Assembly: GCA_039654915.1 (NCBI GenBank)
Contig: JBDJPA010000011.1
Span: 3,658,001-3,722,000 of the forward strand
Direction of reading: 5' to 3'
DNA: 64,000 bases
Source: Aquilaria yunnanensis
Lineage: Eukaryota; Streptophyta; Magnoliopsida; Malvales; Thymelaeaceae
Part shown: one piece after another, positions 23,160 through 34,744 of the stretch
Layout: each line of letters opens with the position of its first letter
Numbering within the stretch: position 1 is the stretch's first letter
Notes under the pieces: generated by a model
What the model was told of the DNA's origin: nothing
Databases searched by the model: none
The model's input: the letters and a program-made list of their open reading frames with translations, nothing else
Translations under genes and position numbers: made by a program

Positions 23160-25577
23160 ATGCTCCATGGAAGAGCCGCCTTCTCTTCCTTGTCCTCTAC
23201 TCGTCCTCAAAACTCAACTCAACTGGCCAATATCCTCCTCCTCGCTTCTCTCTCCAAATCCCTCTCCCAATCCGGAACCCGGAACCTAGACCCTAATTCC
23301 ATCCCCGTCTCCGAGACTCTCCTCCTCCTCGTGCTCCGCCGCCCCTCCCTCGACCCATCCAAGAAGCTAGACTTCTTCCGCTGGTGTAGCTCTCTCGGGC
23401 AAAACTTCAAACACTCGGCGTCCACTTATTCCCACATGCTCCGCATCCTTTGCCGGGACGGATTGCTTGGGGAAGTACCTGGTCTGTTGGGGTCGATGAA
23501 GGACGACGGCGTCATTCTGGATTCTTCTACGTTTAGGTTCTTGCTCGATGCGTTGATCAGGGCTGGCAAGTTTGATTCCGCGCTTGACATTCTGGATTAT
23601 ATGGAGGAGTCGGGAACTGAGTTGGATTTTAGTGTCTACGATTCTGTTCTTGTGGCTCTGGTCAAGAAAAGGCAAGTGGGTTTGGCGCTGGCCATATTCT
23701 TTAAGCTTCTCAGAGCTTGTGATGACGGCGGCAATGTCAATCTCTGTTCTGGATCAATTCTGGGTTCGCGTGCTTGCAATCAGTTGCTGTTGGGACTTAA
23801 GTGGGCACATATGAGGGTCGAATTCCGGCTGGTTTTTGAGAAATTGAGGGAAAGGAAGGGTTTTGAGTTTGATAGTAAAGGCTATAATATATGTATTTAT
23901 GCTTTTGGCGGCTGGGGTGACTTAGGTACTGCCTTGGGGCTGTACAAAGAGATGAAAGAGAAGAGCTTGAAATCTAAGTCACCTGGCCCTGATTTGTGTA
24001 CCTATAATAGTATGATTCATGTGCTTTGCTTGGTGGGGAAGGTAAATGATGCTCTAGCTGTTTGGGAGGATCTAAAAGTGTCTGGCCATGAGCCAGATGC
24101 TTTCACATATAGAATACTCATCCAGGGTTGCTCAAAATCTTATAGATTAAATGATGCAATGAAGATCTTTAGTGAGATGCAATACAATGGGTTTGCCCCA
24201 GATACTGTTGTCTACAATGCTCTCTTAGATGGATTGTTCAAGGCCAGGAAGACTATGGAAGCGTGTCAGTTGTTTGAGAAAATGGTTCAGGATGGGGTAA
24301 GAGCCTCATGTTGGACCTACAATGTTTTGATTGATGGGTTGTTTAAAAATGGAAGAGCTGAAGCTGGTTATTCTTTGTTTTGTGATTTGAAGAAGAAAGG
24401 GAAGTTTGTAGATGCTATTAGTTACAGCATTGTCATATTGCAGCTCTGTAAGGAGAGTCAGCTCGAGGAAGCACTCAACTTGGTGGAGGAAATGGAAGCA
24501 AGAGGCTTTTCAGTTGATTTAGTTACCATAACGTCATTATTGATAGGATTTCACAAACAAGGTAGATGGGATTGGACAGAGAAGCTCATGAAGCACATTA
24601 GAGATAGTAATATTGTCCTTGATGTTCTCAAGTGGAAAGCCAGTATGGAATCTTCAATGAAGAGCCCTCCAACCAAAAGAACAGATAGCACTGCCATGTT
24701 TCCACTTAAAGGAGATTTGAGTGACATAATAAGATCAAGCATTTGGGCATTACAGTCCAAATTTCACTCAGATAATGTCGAGAATGATAAGAAAACTTTG
24801 TCAGGTATACCGACTAATACTTATGAGTGGTCATCATCTCGGCATATGGATCAATTGGCAGATGAAATAAATTTGACAGAGCACTCTTCTCAGCGGTTCT
24901 CATTAAACAGAGGCAGAAGAGTTCAAGCCAAAGGTACAGATTCTTTTGATGTTGATATGGTTAATACCTTCTTGTCTATATTCTTAGCGAAGGGTAACTT
25001 GAGCTTAGCTTGCAAGTTGTTTGAGATTTTCAAAGATATGGGTGTTGATCCTGTCAGTTACACGTACAATTCGATCATGAGTTCATTTGTCAAGAAGGGT
25101 TATGTGAAAGAAGCATGGGGGATCCTCGAACAGATGGGTGAGATAGTCTGCCCAGCTGATATAGCAACATACAATCTGATAATTCAAGGGTTAGGGAAGA
25201 CAGGAAGAGCAGACTTTGCTAGCTCTGTTCTTGATCAGTTAATGAGGCAGGGTGGTTATCTCGACATAGTTATGTACAACACCCTGATTAATGCACTGGG
25301 AAAAGCTGGACGGATTGATGAAGCAAACAAGTTTTTCGAGCAAATGAGGAAGAATGGAATGAATCCTGATGTTGTTACATACAACACACTCATTGAAGTC
25401 CACACAAGAGCTGGTCAATTGAAAGATGCGTACAAATTCTTGAAGATGATGTTGAATAATGACTGCTCACCCAACCACGTTACGGATACAATCTTGGATA
25501 AACTAGGGAAGGAGATTGATAAGTTAAGGTATCAGAGGGCATCAATGATGCGGAGGAATAAGGAAGATTCCAGCTGA
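23160..25577 (+). CDS. P-class pentatricopeptide repeat (PPR) protein, 805 aa
   Basis: Intronless, as is usual for plant PPR genes. The first ATG in the long frame is 23160 (MLHGRAAFSSLSST); the Ser/Arg/Leu-rich, acid-poor first 50 residues look like an organelle transit peptide. About 35-residue helical repeats follow from about residue 100 to the end, with typical motif starts TYNSMIHVLC, VVYNALLDGLF, TYNVLIDGLF, VTITSLLIGF, TYNSIMSSF, ATYNLIIQGLGK, VMYNTLINALGK and VVTYNTLIEVH. A repeat-poor linker (about residues 550-650, Ser/Lys-rich) divides the array. No E, DYW or SMR domain is present. P-class PPR proteins bind organellar RNA and act in its stability, splicing or translation. It resembles Arabidopsis At4g01570 (KKLxFFRWC and LGEVPxLLGSMK near the N-terminus). 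RNA target and exact organelle are unknown. Confidence 0.9.
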   Translation: MLHGRAAFSSLSSTRPQNSTQLANILLLASLSKSLSQSGTRNLDPNSIPVSETLLLLVLRRPSLDPSKKLDFFRWCSSLGQNFKHSASTYSHMLRILCRDGLLGEVPGLLGSMKDDGVILDSSTFRFLLDALIRAGKFDSALDILDYMEESGTELDFSVYDSVLVALVKKRQVGLALAIFFKLLRACDDGGNVNLCSGSILGSRACNQLLLGLKWAHMRVEFRLVFEKLRERKGFEFDSKGYNICIYAFGGWGDLGTALGLYKEMKEKSLKSKSPGPDLCTYNSMIHVLCLVGKVNDALAVWEDLKVSGHEPDAFTYRILIQGCSKSYRLNDAMKIFSEMQYNGFAPDTVVYNALLDGLFKARKTMEACQLFEKMVQDGVRASCWTYNVLIDGLFKNGRAEAGYSLFCDLKKKGKFVDAISYSIVILQLCKESQLEEALNLVEEMEARGFSVDLVTITSLLIGFHKQGRWDWTEKLMKHIRDSNIVLDVLKWKASMESSMKSPPTKRTDSTAMFPLKGDLSDIIRSSIWALQSKFHSDNVENDKKTLSGIPTNTYEWSSSRHMDQLADEINLTEHSSQRFSLNRGRRVQAKGTDSFDVDMVNTFLSIFLAKGNLSLACKLFEIFKDMGVDPVSYTYNSIMSSFVKKGYVKEAWGILEQMGEIVCPADIATYNLIIQGLGKTGRADFASSVLDQLMRQGGYLDIVMYNTLINALGKAGRIDEANKFFEQMRKNGMNPDVVTYNTLIEVHTRAGQLKDAYKFLKMMLNNDCSPNHVTDTILDKLGKEIDKLRYQRASMMRRNKEDSS

Positions 25578-26889
25578 GGAAGGACATTTTAAATAGCTCG
25601 TGACTTCATGTGCTGGTTCAAGTGGAAAAGGCTGCTGTTTGATGAAACTGAATGCTCCCGTCAGTTCAAGGAGCTCCACGACCTTGTTCCTTGAAGCAGT
25701 TAGTTGTTAATGTCAGCTGCTGGCAGAGCAAGGAACCGAGAACTAAAATAGTTGGTGCTGTGGTTGAATGGAGAAGCAGAGGTTTACCACTGTTTTCCTC
25801 ACAGAAACACAAGCTGTTGATTGGCGGTGGGAAGTTCAGGATGTCTGCGCTCGTCAACTGTCCTGTTGCGTGTTGTGTGCAGTGGTTTTTTGAGGGGAAA
25901 AAACTGTTGCGAGTTTGAACTGGTTGCTTTGGTTCCATCTAACACCATAGCTAACAACTTGTCAGAATGTTGATCATCTTGTTTGGCTAAATGTTTTCCA
26001 CAAACGCATGATCTGAACTCTTTTGCCACTCAATGTACCAACAAATTGGAATCAGAAGTACACATTTATGGAGGATTCGACCATCTTCTTGCGTTTAAGC
26101 TTCCACTTATTATTCGATCATCTTGATTCTCAACACCGATGGTGACAGAAAACGGAACGATATGTACAATGTAACTTATCGTGTAGAGGTCCATCAGAAA
26201 CCATGTAGGGAACTCGGAGTGGACACGCCTCCAGGCATGACACGAACCCCAACTAGAGAAGAAAAGTATTTCTTCTCTGCCAAGAATGGTATTCACTTCA
26301 TTTCGAAAGAAGAACAAATGTTATTCGCTGTTTTATATTCTTTGCCCACTGTATGTCTATATCATAAAGCTGTAATACCAATAGCGAACCAGGAAAGAAA
26401 CAGGCGAGACTTGGAATGTGGGCAACTGAATGTTTTCACTACTTTTGTTCTTTTGGTACAAATATACTTACATAATGTGGGCAACTTCACATGCATCACA
26501 TGCATACATCACATATCTACTTAACGTGCAAGAAAGTGAATTGATTTATTCAAACCAATCTTTATTCTCTAAGCACCCCTCGTTCCCTAGAAATGATATT
26601 ACTAGGGGCAACTTATTGTTCTCCGTATCAATAATACCATCACGGCATATCAAAAGAATGCCAATAAATGTATAAAAGGAGCATCTATGATGAGTCGACT
26701 CACAACATGTACGAAGAAGTCACTGAAACTGCTGATATGCTGAGACTATGTAAATTTACTTTGCTACCAAGCAGGAACCCGCCGATTGTATTTGAAGCAC
26801 TTTTTGCAGCCTCCTAATAAACTCACGTTGTAGTACGTGAAGCAAGTAATTAGGGTGCCAGCAGGACATTCCGCTTGCAGAATTTGTAT
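25578..26889. other. Convergent 3' region between the PPR and F-box genes
   Basis: The two genes point at each other, so this stretch should hold both 3' UTRs. The overlapping frames on both strands (25652-25938 and 26066-26524) have no family resemblance and are probably shadows. No repeat end was recognised. Confidence 0.5.
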
Positions 26890-28305
26890 CTATAAATCAA
26901 TAACTTGACAACTGACAAGTTCAGCACAACCAAAATCCCTACTGGCAACAACTTTCCAGACAACTGCTTCAGATTCAACCAGAGCATGAGAGAATTCAGA
27001 TGGATCACCTGAAAGAGAACCGGAGCTTTCGGGTGAAGAACCCATGGTACCACGTGGAGCAGCCTGTAGAACTGCAATGTCATGATTGACATCTTTTGTG
27101 ACAATATTAAGCTTCCCATGAAATCCAGCGAGTAAATAAGGAGATTCAGAATCCGAGAAATCATGAATGGGAACTTTCCCTATGATGACCTTCCAAGCAT
27201 CTTCGCTTTGGTCATAAACTTTTATCTTGCCACTGTCCATCGAACTAGAAGGATCAAAAGCATATAATTCACCATCTACTACGACACTAAGTTTTGTGCC
27301 TGCCTGACGTGCAGGCCATCCGTCTCCCATGCCATTTGGCATTTCAGCCCATGAGTTTGTCTCAGGATCATAAACCTCCCCCCCAACATCAACAAAGAAG
27401 GGCCACGAGTACAAACTTTGAGGTACACAAAGCCTCCCCATGTAAGAAGTGGCTCCAGTGGCTATAGGCTTCAGCATGTCAGCCAGAAAAGCATTAGGTG
27501 AAACTTGAGCTTTTGAGAAAGGCATACTTGGAACTTGGGACCACGTGCCCATGCGAGGATCAAAAACTTCAGCAGATTGAAGAGGAATTAATCCCCCTCG
27601 ACTTCTACTAACACCGCCAACAACATATAGCTTATTATTTAAAATCCCTGTCTTACAGTAAGCCCTGCCAGTAGACATGGAGGTCACTTCATTCCATTCA
27701 TTTAAGACTGGATCAAATTTCCAAACGCTCTTAATGGTTGAAGCCCTAGAGAAACCTCCTAGCACATACAGACATCCATCCACAGCACCAACAGCACACC
27801 CACAGAATGGCACGTGATCAGTTGAATCTTTCCTTCCAAGTAAGCTCTTCACAAATTCAGCAATTCTTGTGGTCTGTCCCCAAAGCCCAGCTAAAACCTT
27901 CTGTGATTCATCTTCAGAGACAACACTGGGCATTGGGGGCAACTTCAGCCATTTTCTTGACATAGGATCCAAAGCATACCACAAGAGTTTATCTTCCTCA
28001 GCTTTAGTTAACACATACAACCATTCTTCAGAGGTTCCAATTTCTTTTCTCAGTTTATATAGCTCAGCACTCATCATGGTTGCCTTCCACTTCCTTGATA
28101 CTAACCTCAATTCAAAGTAGTGAATTCGGGGAATTCGAGCAAGAATCTGCAATGATAATTCATCAGGAAGACTAGGAATCAGTCTTGGGCTCTCTCCAAT
28201 GAGGTATGAGGACATCTTCTGCTTCTTGCAGGTTTCATTCCATGAGACTTCATTGAAATCACTTATTTTACACTTGGCACCAGCCAAGCTCAGAAGAATC
28301 CCCAT
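26890..28305 (-). CDS. F-box/kelch-repeat protein, 471 aa
   Basis: Single coding exon starting at the ATG complementary to 28303-28305 (MGILLSLAGAKC); an upstream in-frame TTG is not a credible start. The F-box lies at about residues 42-85 (LIPSLPDELSLQILARIPR, then LRLVSRKWK). Kelch-type beta-propeller blades follow: VDGCLYVLGG, NKLYVVGG, SAEVFDPRMGTW, GGEVYDPETNSW, DGELYAFD, KIKVYDQSEDAW. Length, the LIGESPRLIPSLPDELSL context and the C-terminal part (FSHALVESEAVVWKVV) match the plant group of Arabidopsis At1g22040 (about 475 aa). The family is expected to act as substrate adaptor of an SCF (SKP1-CUL1-F-box) ubiquitin ligase, with the propeller choosing the substrate; the substrate is unknown. 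A 5'-UTR intron is likely (minus strand, 28379-29029: donor CTG then GTAATT, acceptor TTTTTCAG). Confidence 0.9.
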   Translation of the reverse strand: MGILLSLAGAKCKISDFNEVSWNETCKKQKMSSYLIGESPRLIPSLPDELSLQILARIPRIHYFELRLVSRKWKATMMSAELYKLRKEIGTSEEWLYVLTKAEEDKLLWYALDPMSRKWLKLPPMPSVVSEDESQKVLAGLWGQTTRIAEFVKSLLGRKDSTDHVPFCGCAVGAVDGCLYVLGGFSRASTIKSVWKFDPVLNEWNEVTSMSTGRAYCKTGILNNKLYVVGGVSRSRGGLIPLQSAEVFDPRMGTWSQVPSMPFSKAQVSPNAFLADMLKPIATGATSYMGRLCVPQSLYSWPFFVDVGGEVYDPETNSWAEMPNGMGDGWPARQAGTKLSVVVDGELYAFDPSSSMDSGKIKVYDQSEDAWKVIIGKVPIHDFSDSESPYLLAGFHGKLNIVTKDVNHDIAVLQAAPRGTMGSSPESSGSLSGDPSEFSHALVESEAVVWKVVASRDFGCAELVSCQVIDL

Positions 28306-28378
28306 TCCTGCAGCAAGCAACTCTTGAAAGGAACTTCCGCTGCCCCAACTGCGTATTAGCTGACTGAATATGTTGAAG

Positions 28379-29029
28379 CTGAAAAATCAAAAACCATTTT
28401 TTGTTAATGATGCATAAACTACAACTAAGAAATACAAAAAAGTTTAAAATTATCGGTCCAACTATAATGAAGAGGTTCAACTCCATTTAGATACATCTGA
28501 AAATGAAGACACAATCTAGCATCATCAAACGACAGAAAACAGAAAAGACAAATCAAAATCAGGATAGGCTTCTACAACACAACTGTTATGTAAAGAAGTT
28601 AGATAACTGAACCAATAGAAATTTACAGAGGGAACTTGCCGAGCTAGCAGAATCACACAGCTTGTGTATAAAACCGAGCAAAATCGTCCCATGATTATCC
28701 GACAAGACATACGGAAACAGTGTTTCTTGAATTCTTTTACCCATTAGCATAAGATTTGTCCTCTAGTCTATGCCATTCTTGCTTCCCTTTTTTCCCCCCT
28801 CTTTATAATAATCAAACGAAATAAAAATAATCGCAATCTACAACAGACAGAAATGTTACCATCGACCCATGAGAGAGAATCAAATTTGGGCAAATTCGAA
28901 TTCGAAAAACCCAACTGAAAGAAATTACTCGAGCAAGAACAAAATCTCAGACAGAAAATCAGAAAGTTGCTACAGGACAGCATGATCTTGGGAAGAAAGA
29001 AGATATATAATCAGAAGATGAGAAATTAC
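28379..29029 (-). other. Likely 5'-UTR intron of the F-box/kelch gene
   Basis: On the minus strand a donor at 29029 (CTG followed by GTAATTTC) and an acceptor at 28379 (GATTTTTCAG) bound an AT-rich 651-base stretch just upstream of the start codon. The GC-richer text at 29030-29100 would be the first leader exon. Frames in this stretch (28268-28983) are not convincing. Confidence 0.5.
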
Positions 29030-29379
29030 CAGGTGCCCAAGTGAGAAACGCAGCTCGATTCAACTAATCGGAGAGAAATGAGGGCAGAAATATCCGGTAA
29101 ATACATCACCTCCGCCCAACTTTGTCCTTAAGCTGGACTCCTTGACGTATAAACGGATGAATGGAATCCATCTGCTTACTTATAGATGTGACTGACAAGC
29201 CTTCTAGTGATACGCGTCGCCGGAGGCGAATTTGTTATTAGAAAACATATTATTTTCAAGTATATTAATTTTTCATTCGATAATGATGTTATTTGAAAAT
29301 TAATATTGCTCATTTCGTTGATATAATTTGAGAAACTTTTAGTCACTATCTGTTCCAAATTTTTTATATCATACTTTTA

Positions 29380-29637
29380 CTCTCCCTATTTCAAATTTTT
29401 TACATCATTCACTTTTTAATAATTTATTTATGATTTTTTTTTAACATTGTAGTATATAAATGAAAGGCCTTTATATGTAAATGATAAATAAAACATATAG
29501 TTTCTAAATACATTTTTTAATTTTTTTCCCAACAAACAATAATATGAATAAATTCAAGTCAAACTAATCAAAAAAAATCAAATGGTGTAAAGAATAAATT
29601 CAAGTCAAATAGTGTAAAGAATATAGGACGGAAGAAG
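29380..29637. mobile_element. Stowaway-type MITE
   Basis: It starts CTCTCCCTATTTC and ends TAGGACGGAAGAAG, bounded by TA on both sides (29378-29379 and 29638-29639). Subterminal inverted text TTTTTTACATCATTC / GTGTAAAGAATA extends the pairing. 258 bases, AT-rich, non-coding; it sits just upstream of the F-box gene promoter. Confidence 0.75.
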
Positions 29638-29820
29638 TAATAATTTTGTTTATATCTAACTTTAAAAGGAAAATTTAATAAAAAATTTTAATTTTTTTTA
29701 AAAATATTATAGAATACATTTCGGGCACCTTAAGTTGTAGATCAATAAAATTAAGAATAATATATTAAATAACTTATCATCTAATTTCTTCAAAAACGCA
29801 ATAGCTTTTTAAACACCGAA

Positions 29821-30893
29821 GTTCGTTTTAACTTAAATCAATTTACTCCAAAATGACTTATTTTTATTTTTACGTTTTTTTATTTGAAATTAATTTTAAT
29901 TTAAAGCCAATATTATTTAGTTGTAATTATTCATTAAAAATACAATTTTTTTAATTACTACCAGTTCGTTTGGCTTTAACTTGTGCATGTTAACATGTTA
30001 AAAAAATTGGGCTTGGACCTGCTTGACTCAACACATGAAAGCACCCTAAACCTTCGTCAAAGTTACTACCTTGCCATTTCAAAATGGTTCCAACTTCAAG
30101 ACTGTTCGACAAAGCCACCCTCTATCACCACCTGATCCCATTGCCAAAGTACCATGTGTCATCATCTGAATGCCAATCCCCGTGCTAGCCTTAATCTCCT
30201 CCATCTTAGCATTCTCTGACAGCCGAAATCTCCACACGAACTTCTTGGAAGGCTTGTACCACTTGATGCCATGTCTTGATTTTGTCCTCCTCCTTGATCT
30301 TCTTCTTGCCACTGATCTAAAGCATGCAGCACGATGAACACGTGCGCTTCCAGCTTCTTTTTCCACTTGATATGGGCATTAACAAAGGACAATTACAAAA
30401 TCTTCCGATTGCTGGAATTAAATTCCACTTGGTGTGATCTTTTGATCGCTAGAATCGAGTTCGATCCCCAACCTTAATGAGATTCATTGCTAGATATGCG
30501 TCTATTGAGATCCATCTCTCCCTATCAACATCTTTGGTGCTAGGAAGAATTGCCCTCTCAACGTGGCAATGATGTAATTTTAACCAAAACCAAGCCAATT
30601 GTCCTAAGTAAATCGACCGGGTCAAATGTGACCCGCATGTAATGCGACCTAAAAAGAAAAAAACATGTTAATTGGGTTGAGTTAATTCCAAACCAACTGG
30701 ACCTAAATTTTTATGAATTTTTGTAGTTTAAGGCATTAAACAATAAAAATTCATAAAAATTTAACATCATAAAATTTTATTTTAAAATAGAGTATTGCAT
30801 CTACATAATATTCGTTTTCAAATAAGATTACTTTCAGACAAAGAAAATGTAAAAATAAAAATAAACTGGTTGACTTAAATTAAAACAAATTAG
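29821..30893. repeat. M1 MITE copy b, split by an insertion
   Basis: The outer halves (29821-29960 and 30701-30893) join to give a normal M1 element: the left half begins GTTCGTTTTAACTTAAATC and the right half ends TTGACTTAAATTAAAAC. Comparison with unbroken copy d (41771-42100, opposite orientation) shows the break between an AATTACTA-like site and AAATTTTTATG. Confidence 0.75.
29961..30700. mobile_element. 740-bp inverted-repeat insert in M1 copy b (PIF/Harbinger-like)
   Basis: The ends CCAGTTCGTTTGGCTTTAAC and, inward from the right, CCAGTTGGTTTGGAATTAAC agree at 17 of 20 bases. The insert exactly interrupts an M1 copy, so its limits are known to within a few bases. A GTTTGG-containing terminus and a short (about 3 bp, CTA-like) duplication suggest a PIF/Harbinger MITE, but the class is an inference. 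Interior frames on the minus strand (30079-30392) have no recognised homology. Confidence 0.65.
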
Positions 30894-33035
30894 TTTTTTA
30901 TTCCTATTTTGTTATTTTCTTTTTCCATGACAGGAAGGCCAAGAAAAGCCCTTATCTTATACTCTTTTGGTCTCATAAGCTCCTACGGATATTTTCAAGA
31001 GCAACTACGGTCCTGTTTTAGTAAAATCATGTCAATCTTGATCCAATGATTAGCTTAGCCCCACAAACATGTAATGACAATCAATAGCAGTATAAGAAGA
31101 GTATTTGCCGCAACAACAACAACAGTAAGCTCACGTATATTTATATTGTAGAGGTTAAAACATAGATGGAAATGTACAATTCAAAAAACATGTAAAAAGG
31201 GATGGAAATGTACAATCCAAAAAAAAATGTACAAAGAGATGGAAATGTACCATTCAAAAAACATATATTGTTTTCAATTTTGTCTTTTAATATTTATACA
31301 TAAATCAAAAGAATGAAAAAAATAAATATTGAAATAATATTTTAAAAAGTATTATGGTAAAGTAATTCACTAAAAATGAAAACTTTATAAAAATTTAAAA
31401 AAAATGTGTGAATAATAGAGCATCAAATAATTAAAAGCATAAAACTACTCAATTAAGCAGAGATAATCCCCTCTAGTTGCACTTAGCGGTTGCTTCTGCC
31501 TCTACGCCTATCAACTTAGACTACTTTTACGAGAACAGTGACTTAATTAGTGCAATATATACAATAGGGGATTATTTTGCCAGAAAATATAGATAGAAGC
31601 CCGTCCATGTGATTTTCCCATTTCGTTTATTACTCCTTTGCTTTTGCTTTTTCTTTTCCTTTTTTTCTAAATAGCAATGCTGAACTAACATAAATTTCTT
31701 GTGATTTTAAGCAATTGACGTGGTAAACAATAACTAAAACAAGTTTATGTATATAATTTCAAATTTCAACTATTCAATATGAATATATACCATGTAAGTT
31801 TGTAGAAATTTTACAAAAATTGTTAGAAGTGTAAAGATATTCTTTTAAGAAAAAAATAATGAAGGAACTTGTGGACAGTTGGTCCAACTCGTTTCATTTT
31901 TTTTAATAAGTTGAATGTTGAGTTAAAGTCAACAAATTACTCGATATCAACTTGAGTTCGACGTTAAATCACGGTAGTAAAACAAACCAAGTTCTAGTAG
32001 TACTCTCCGACCCATTGGAAATGACTGCGGTCCTTGTTGCCGTAAAAATGCCACGATTGCTGATAATCATTACAACGTTACTGATACTGGTTTTGTTTCA
32101 AGTAGGAAAAAAAAAATTATTGCTTCCTTTGTTTTGCATTAATTGATCATTTTATATTTTTAAATTAAAGTTGAAGTAATATTTTAAAATATTTTTTATT
32201 TTATCTAATATTTTAGAATATTAGTCGTACAAATTAGAACATAATAAGATACTTAAGGTGAGAAATATAATAATGATAATAATAATAACAACAACGACCA
32301 TATTTTTGGGCGGTTCTTTCTCATGACAGCTATTCTGCCAAATAAATAGAGTAGAATTTCTACGATCTGCAGTCCTTTATTGACGGTGACTAAAGACTAG
32401 AAACTGGAAAGTCGGTCGTTGCCCGTTTCATCGCAATCTCCCCTTGATGCTATTGGGCCCCATAAGCCCATCTTTGTTTTTTGGGCATAAATTGCAGGCC
32501 TTTTTCTTATCGGTTGGAACCATTGCTCTGTTTTTTTGTTTTTTCTGTATTCTCAAAAAGTTATTGTTCTTCTGAAAAAAAAAAAAAGATCAATGGATGA
32601 ATAGTTTTTGTTCCAAGGATATCAAGTACTTGAATCTAAATCATAATTCAAACAGAATAAGCATAGACTATTTTTTGAAGTAGGCTTTTTATGCAGATAG
32701 TTTGGTTGTTGAATTATTCTTAATTTTAAAAGAAAAGAAGGTTTTTTTTTAAATGAATTTTATCAACTAAAATTTCGCGTCGCTCTTAAGAGTACAAATT
32801 TGACAAGAATCTATAAGTTTCATCATGCTTTTTTGGCATTCAAATTAAAAAATTTAGGTGTCAGTCACATTCAGAAAGAAAAAAAAAAAAAGATCATTTT
32901 TGTCTCCATTTGTTGGCGGACGTCGTCTGGCCGTTTAGTTCAAGTTTTTTGACCTGTTAAAATTTCAGATTAATTTAGCGTTTTAGATAAGAATAAGATA
33001 AACGTGCTTTGGAGCATCAAGCCCTTTGAGATGGT
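30894..33035. other. Intergenic, nothing assigned
   Basis: AT-rich and low-complexity over long parts (for example 31240-31440 and 32150-32300). Three near-copies of GATGGAAATGTAC lie at 31160-31260 as a small local repeat. The short frame at 31952-32146 is not convincing. Confidence 0.4.
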
Positions 33036-33227
33036 TTGAAACGTGCTTTGGACTTGGAGCTTGGCTTCCCCGATGCAGTGATTGAGTCAAACAGCGCTGA
33101 AGTCGTGGCTGGTGTTCTTTAATTTGAACTTGTGATTCAGTGGCTTAGTGGACGATTTCTGGAATGCACGTTCAAGAAGATTGATAGGGAAGCAAACGAT
33201 TGATTCCTCAGACTTGTAAAAGAGTGA
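33036..33227 (+). pseudogene. RNase H-like (RVT_3) domain relic
   Basis: One frame reads LKRALDLELGFPDAVIESNS, then AEVVAGVL, a stop, FELVIQWLSGRFLECTF, KKIDREAND, a stop, and FLRLVKE. This follows the second half of plant RVT_3 RNase H-like domains: the ALxLAxELGFxxxxxESDS helix with its acidic residue, a buried helix, then FxxVxREANxxAHxLAKE. ESNS replaces the usual ESDS and two stops break the frame. Such fragments usually come from LINEs or from genes derived from them. It lacks the first half of the domain and is non-functional. Confidence 0.6.
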
Positions 33228-34744
33228 TGAGAAGCATGCTTTGAACGACAATTCCCCCATCCTCTTGTCTCATTAATTTCTTGTCTCAAGGATAACTTGT
33301 ACGATCCTTTTTTTGTTGTTGAATAAATTCAACTTTCTTCCGGCCAAAAGAAAAAGGAGATAAATACTGATAATGATCTAATTCAAAATTAATTCAGTGG
33401 CAATACGTTCAAATCAATTCACCGTTTTCTAACTGTCACCTTACGCAAAATATTGATAACAACCCACCATTAATATACCTAGTGCAATAGCAAGACTAAT
33501 CCAACGTGTTGCAACGTGTTTTTTGTTTTTTTTTTTTTTTGCTACTCAAAATTATCTACCCACTATTAAAGTTTAGGGTTTTTTAAAGATGAAGGGAGGG
33601 GGATGTCTTGAATTGAGGCTTTGGACATGGAAGGGCAGTGCCTTGACCATGCAGGCTAAGTTGTGGAGACTTGCAACATGTTTTTTATTTGTCACCAATC
33701 ATTTTTCCTAAAATTGTGACAAAATTCTAGAATTCATGAGTTGGTTAAGTCAAGAGAAACTAAGTACTTTATAATGTCCAAAATTGATACCATGAGGTTC
33801 AATTTTATTTTTTGTTAAATTTTGTTTCTTTTAATGCCTAACTCGTGATGCAATAATTTTTCTAAATTTAATTTAATGTTACATCCAAATTATGAATCTT
33901 ACCAAACAAATGGATATGATGAAGTTTTTGGATGTCCTTCATTTTTAATTTCGGGATCTATACTAAATCCACCAAGAATTGAAATGACATTTCTTCAAAT
34001 CCTATGTCTTACTAGATTAATTAGATTTTAATAATCAAATTTGAACAAATAAATTTGTCTTGGAACTTTATGATGTCTACCAAGAACAATTTCCTTAAGA
34101 TTTATTGAGTTTCTATGTTAATTCAATTAATTTTCTAGTTTTAAGAACGAAGTAAATTAGTTTATTCAAACAATTAGGTAACTGACCTAAACTTATAGTT
34201 TTATGCTTTATTCAACTTTTTTAAAATAATTCATGGCTTACATAAATAAATAAATAAATAAAATTGAATAAAAAAAAAAAAGGCACAATACTGTCAATGA
34301 CCAAATTACAAAATGGAGACGGATTGGAACTAAATCAAGCAAACATATACCATATGTTAAGGGACTATTTTTGTCGGACAGTATAAGAATTGGCTGAGTC
34401 AATATATTAGATGTAGATCAGAATTGGGTTGCATGGGTCAGGAAATTGGCCACAATTGGGTTTGTCCCTAGTCTATCAATGATAGCAGTGGAGGGTGGAG
34501 GAGCAGCCTACGGTTTGAAGGTGACGAGTAGGGCGACCTATAGGCGAGTGGACAATGGGCAATAATGTCGGATGACAGTGGAGGTGGATCGACATTTGAA
34601 TGTGGCGGGGATGGTGCTCATGAGTCTTTTCCCTCCAATTTGATGTTGTCAGTGGCTAGCAACACCAGGAATGATGACACGGGGTGAGGTGGGACAATGG
34701 TGGTAGGCAGGGACAACTATTGGTAGTGAAATTGGACTAGATAC
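33228..34744. other. Intergenic, nothing assigned
   Basis: No exon or paired terminus recognised. A T-tract lies at 33520-33540. A GC-richer, GTGG-rich part at 34470-34720 has no open frame of note. Confidence 0.4.

Noticed and set aside
25652..26524. Coding frames between the PPR and F-box genes
   Set aside because: Overlapping on both strands, Cys/Trp-scattered, without family resemblance; best explained as convergent 3' UTRs.
30079..30392. Basic 76-95-codon minus-strand frames
   Set aside because: They lie inside the 740-bp inverted-repeat insert and match nothing I recognise.
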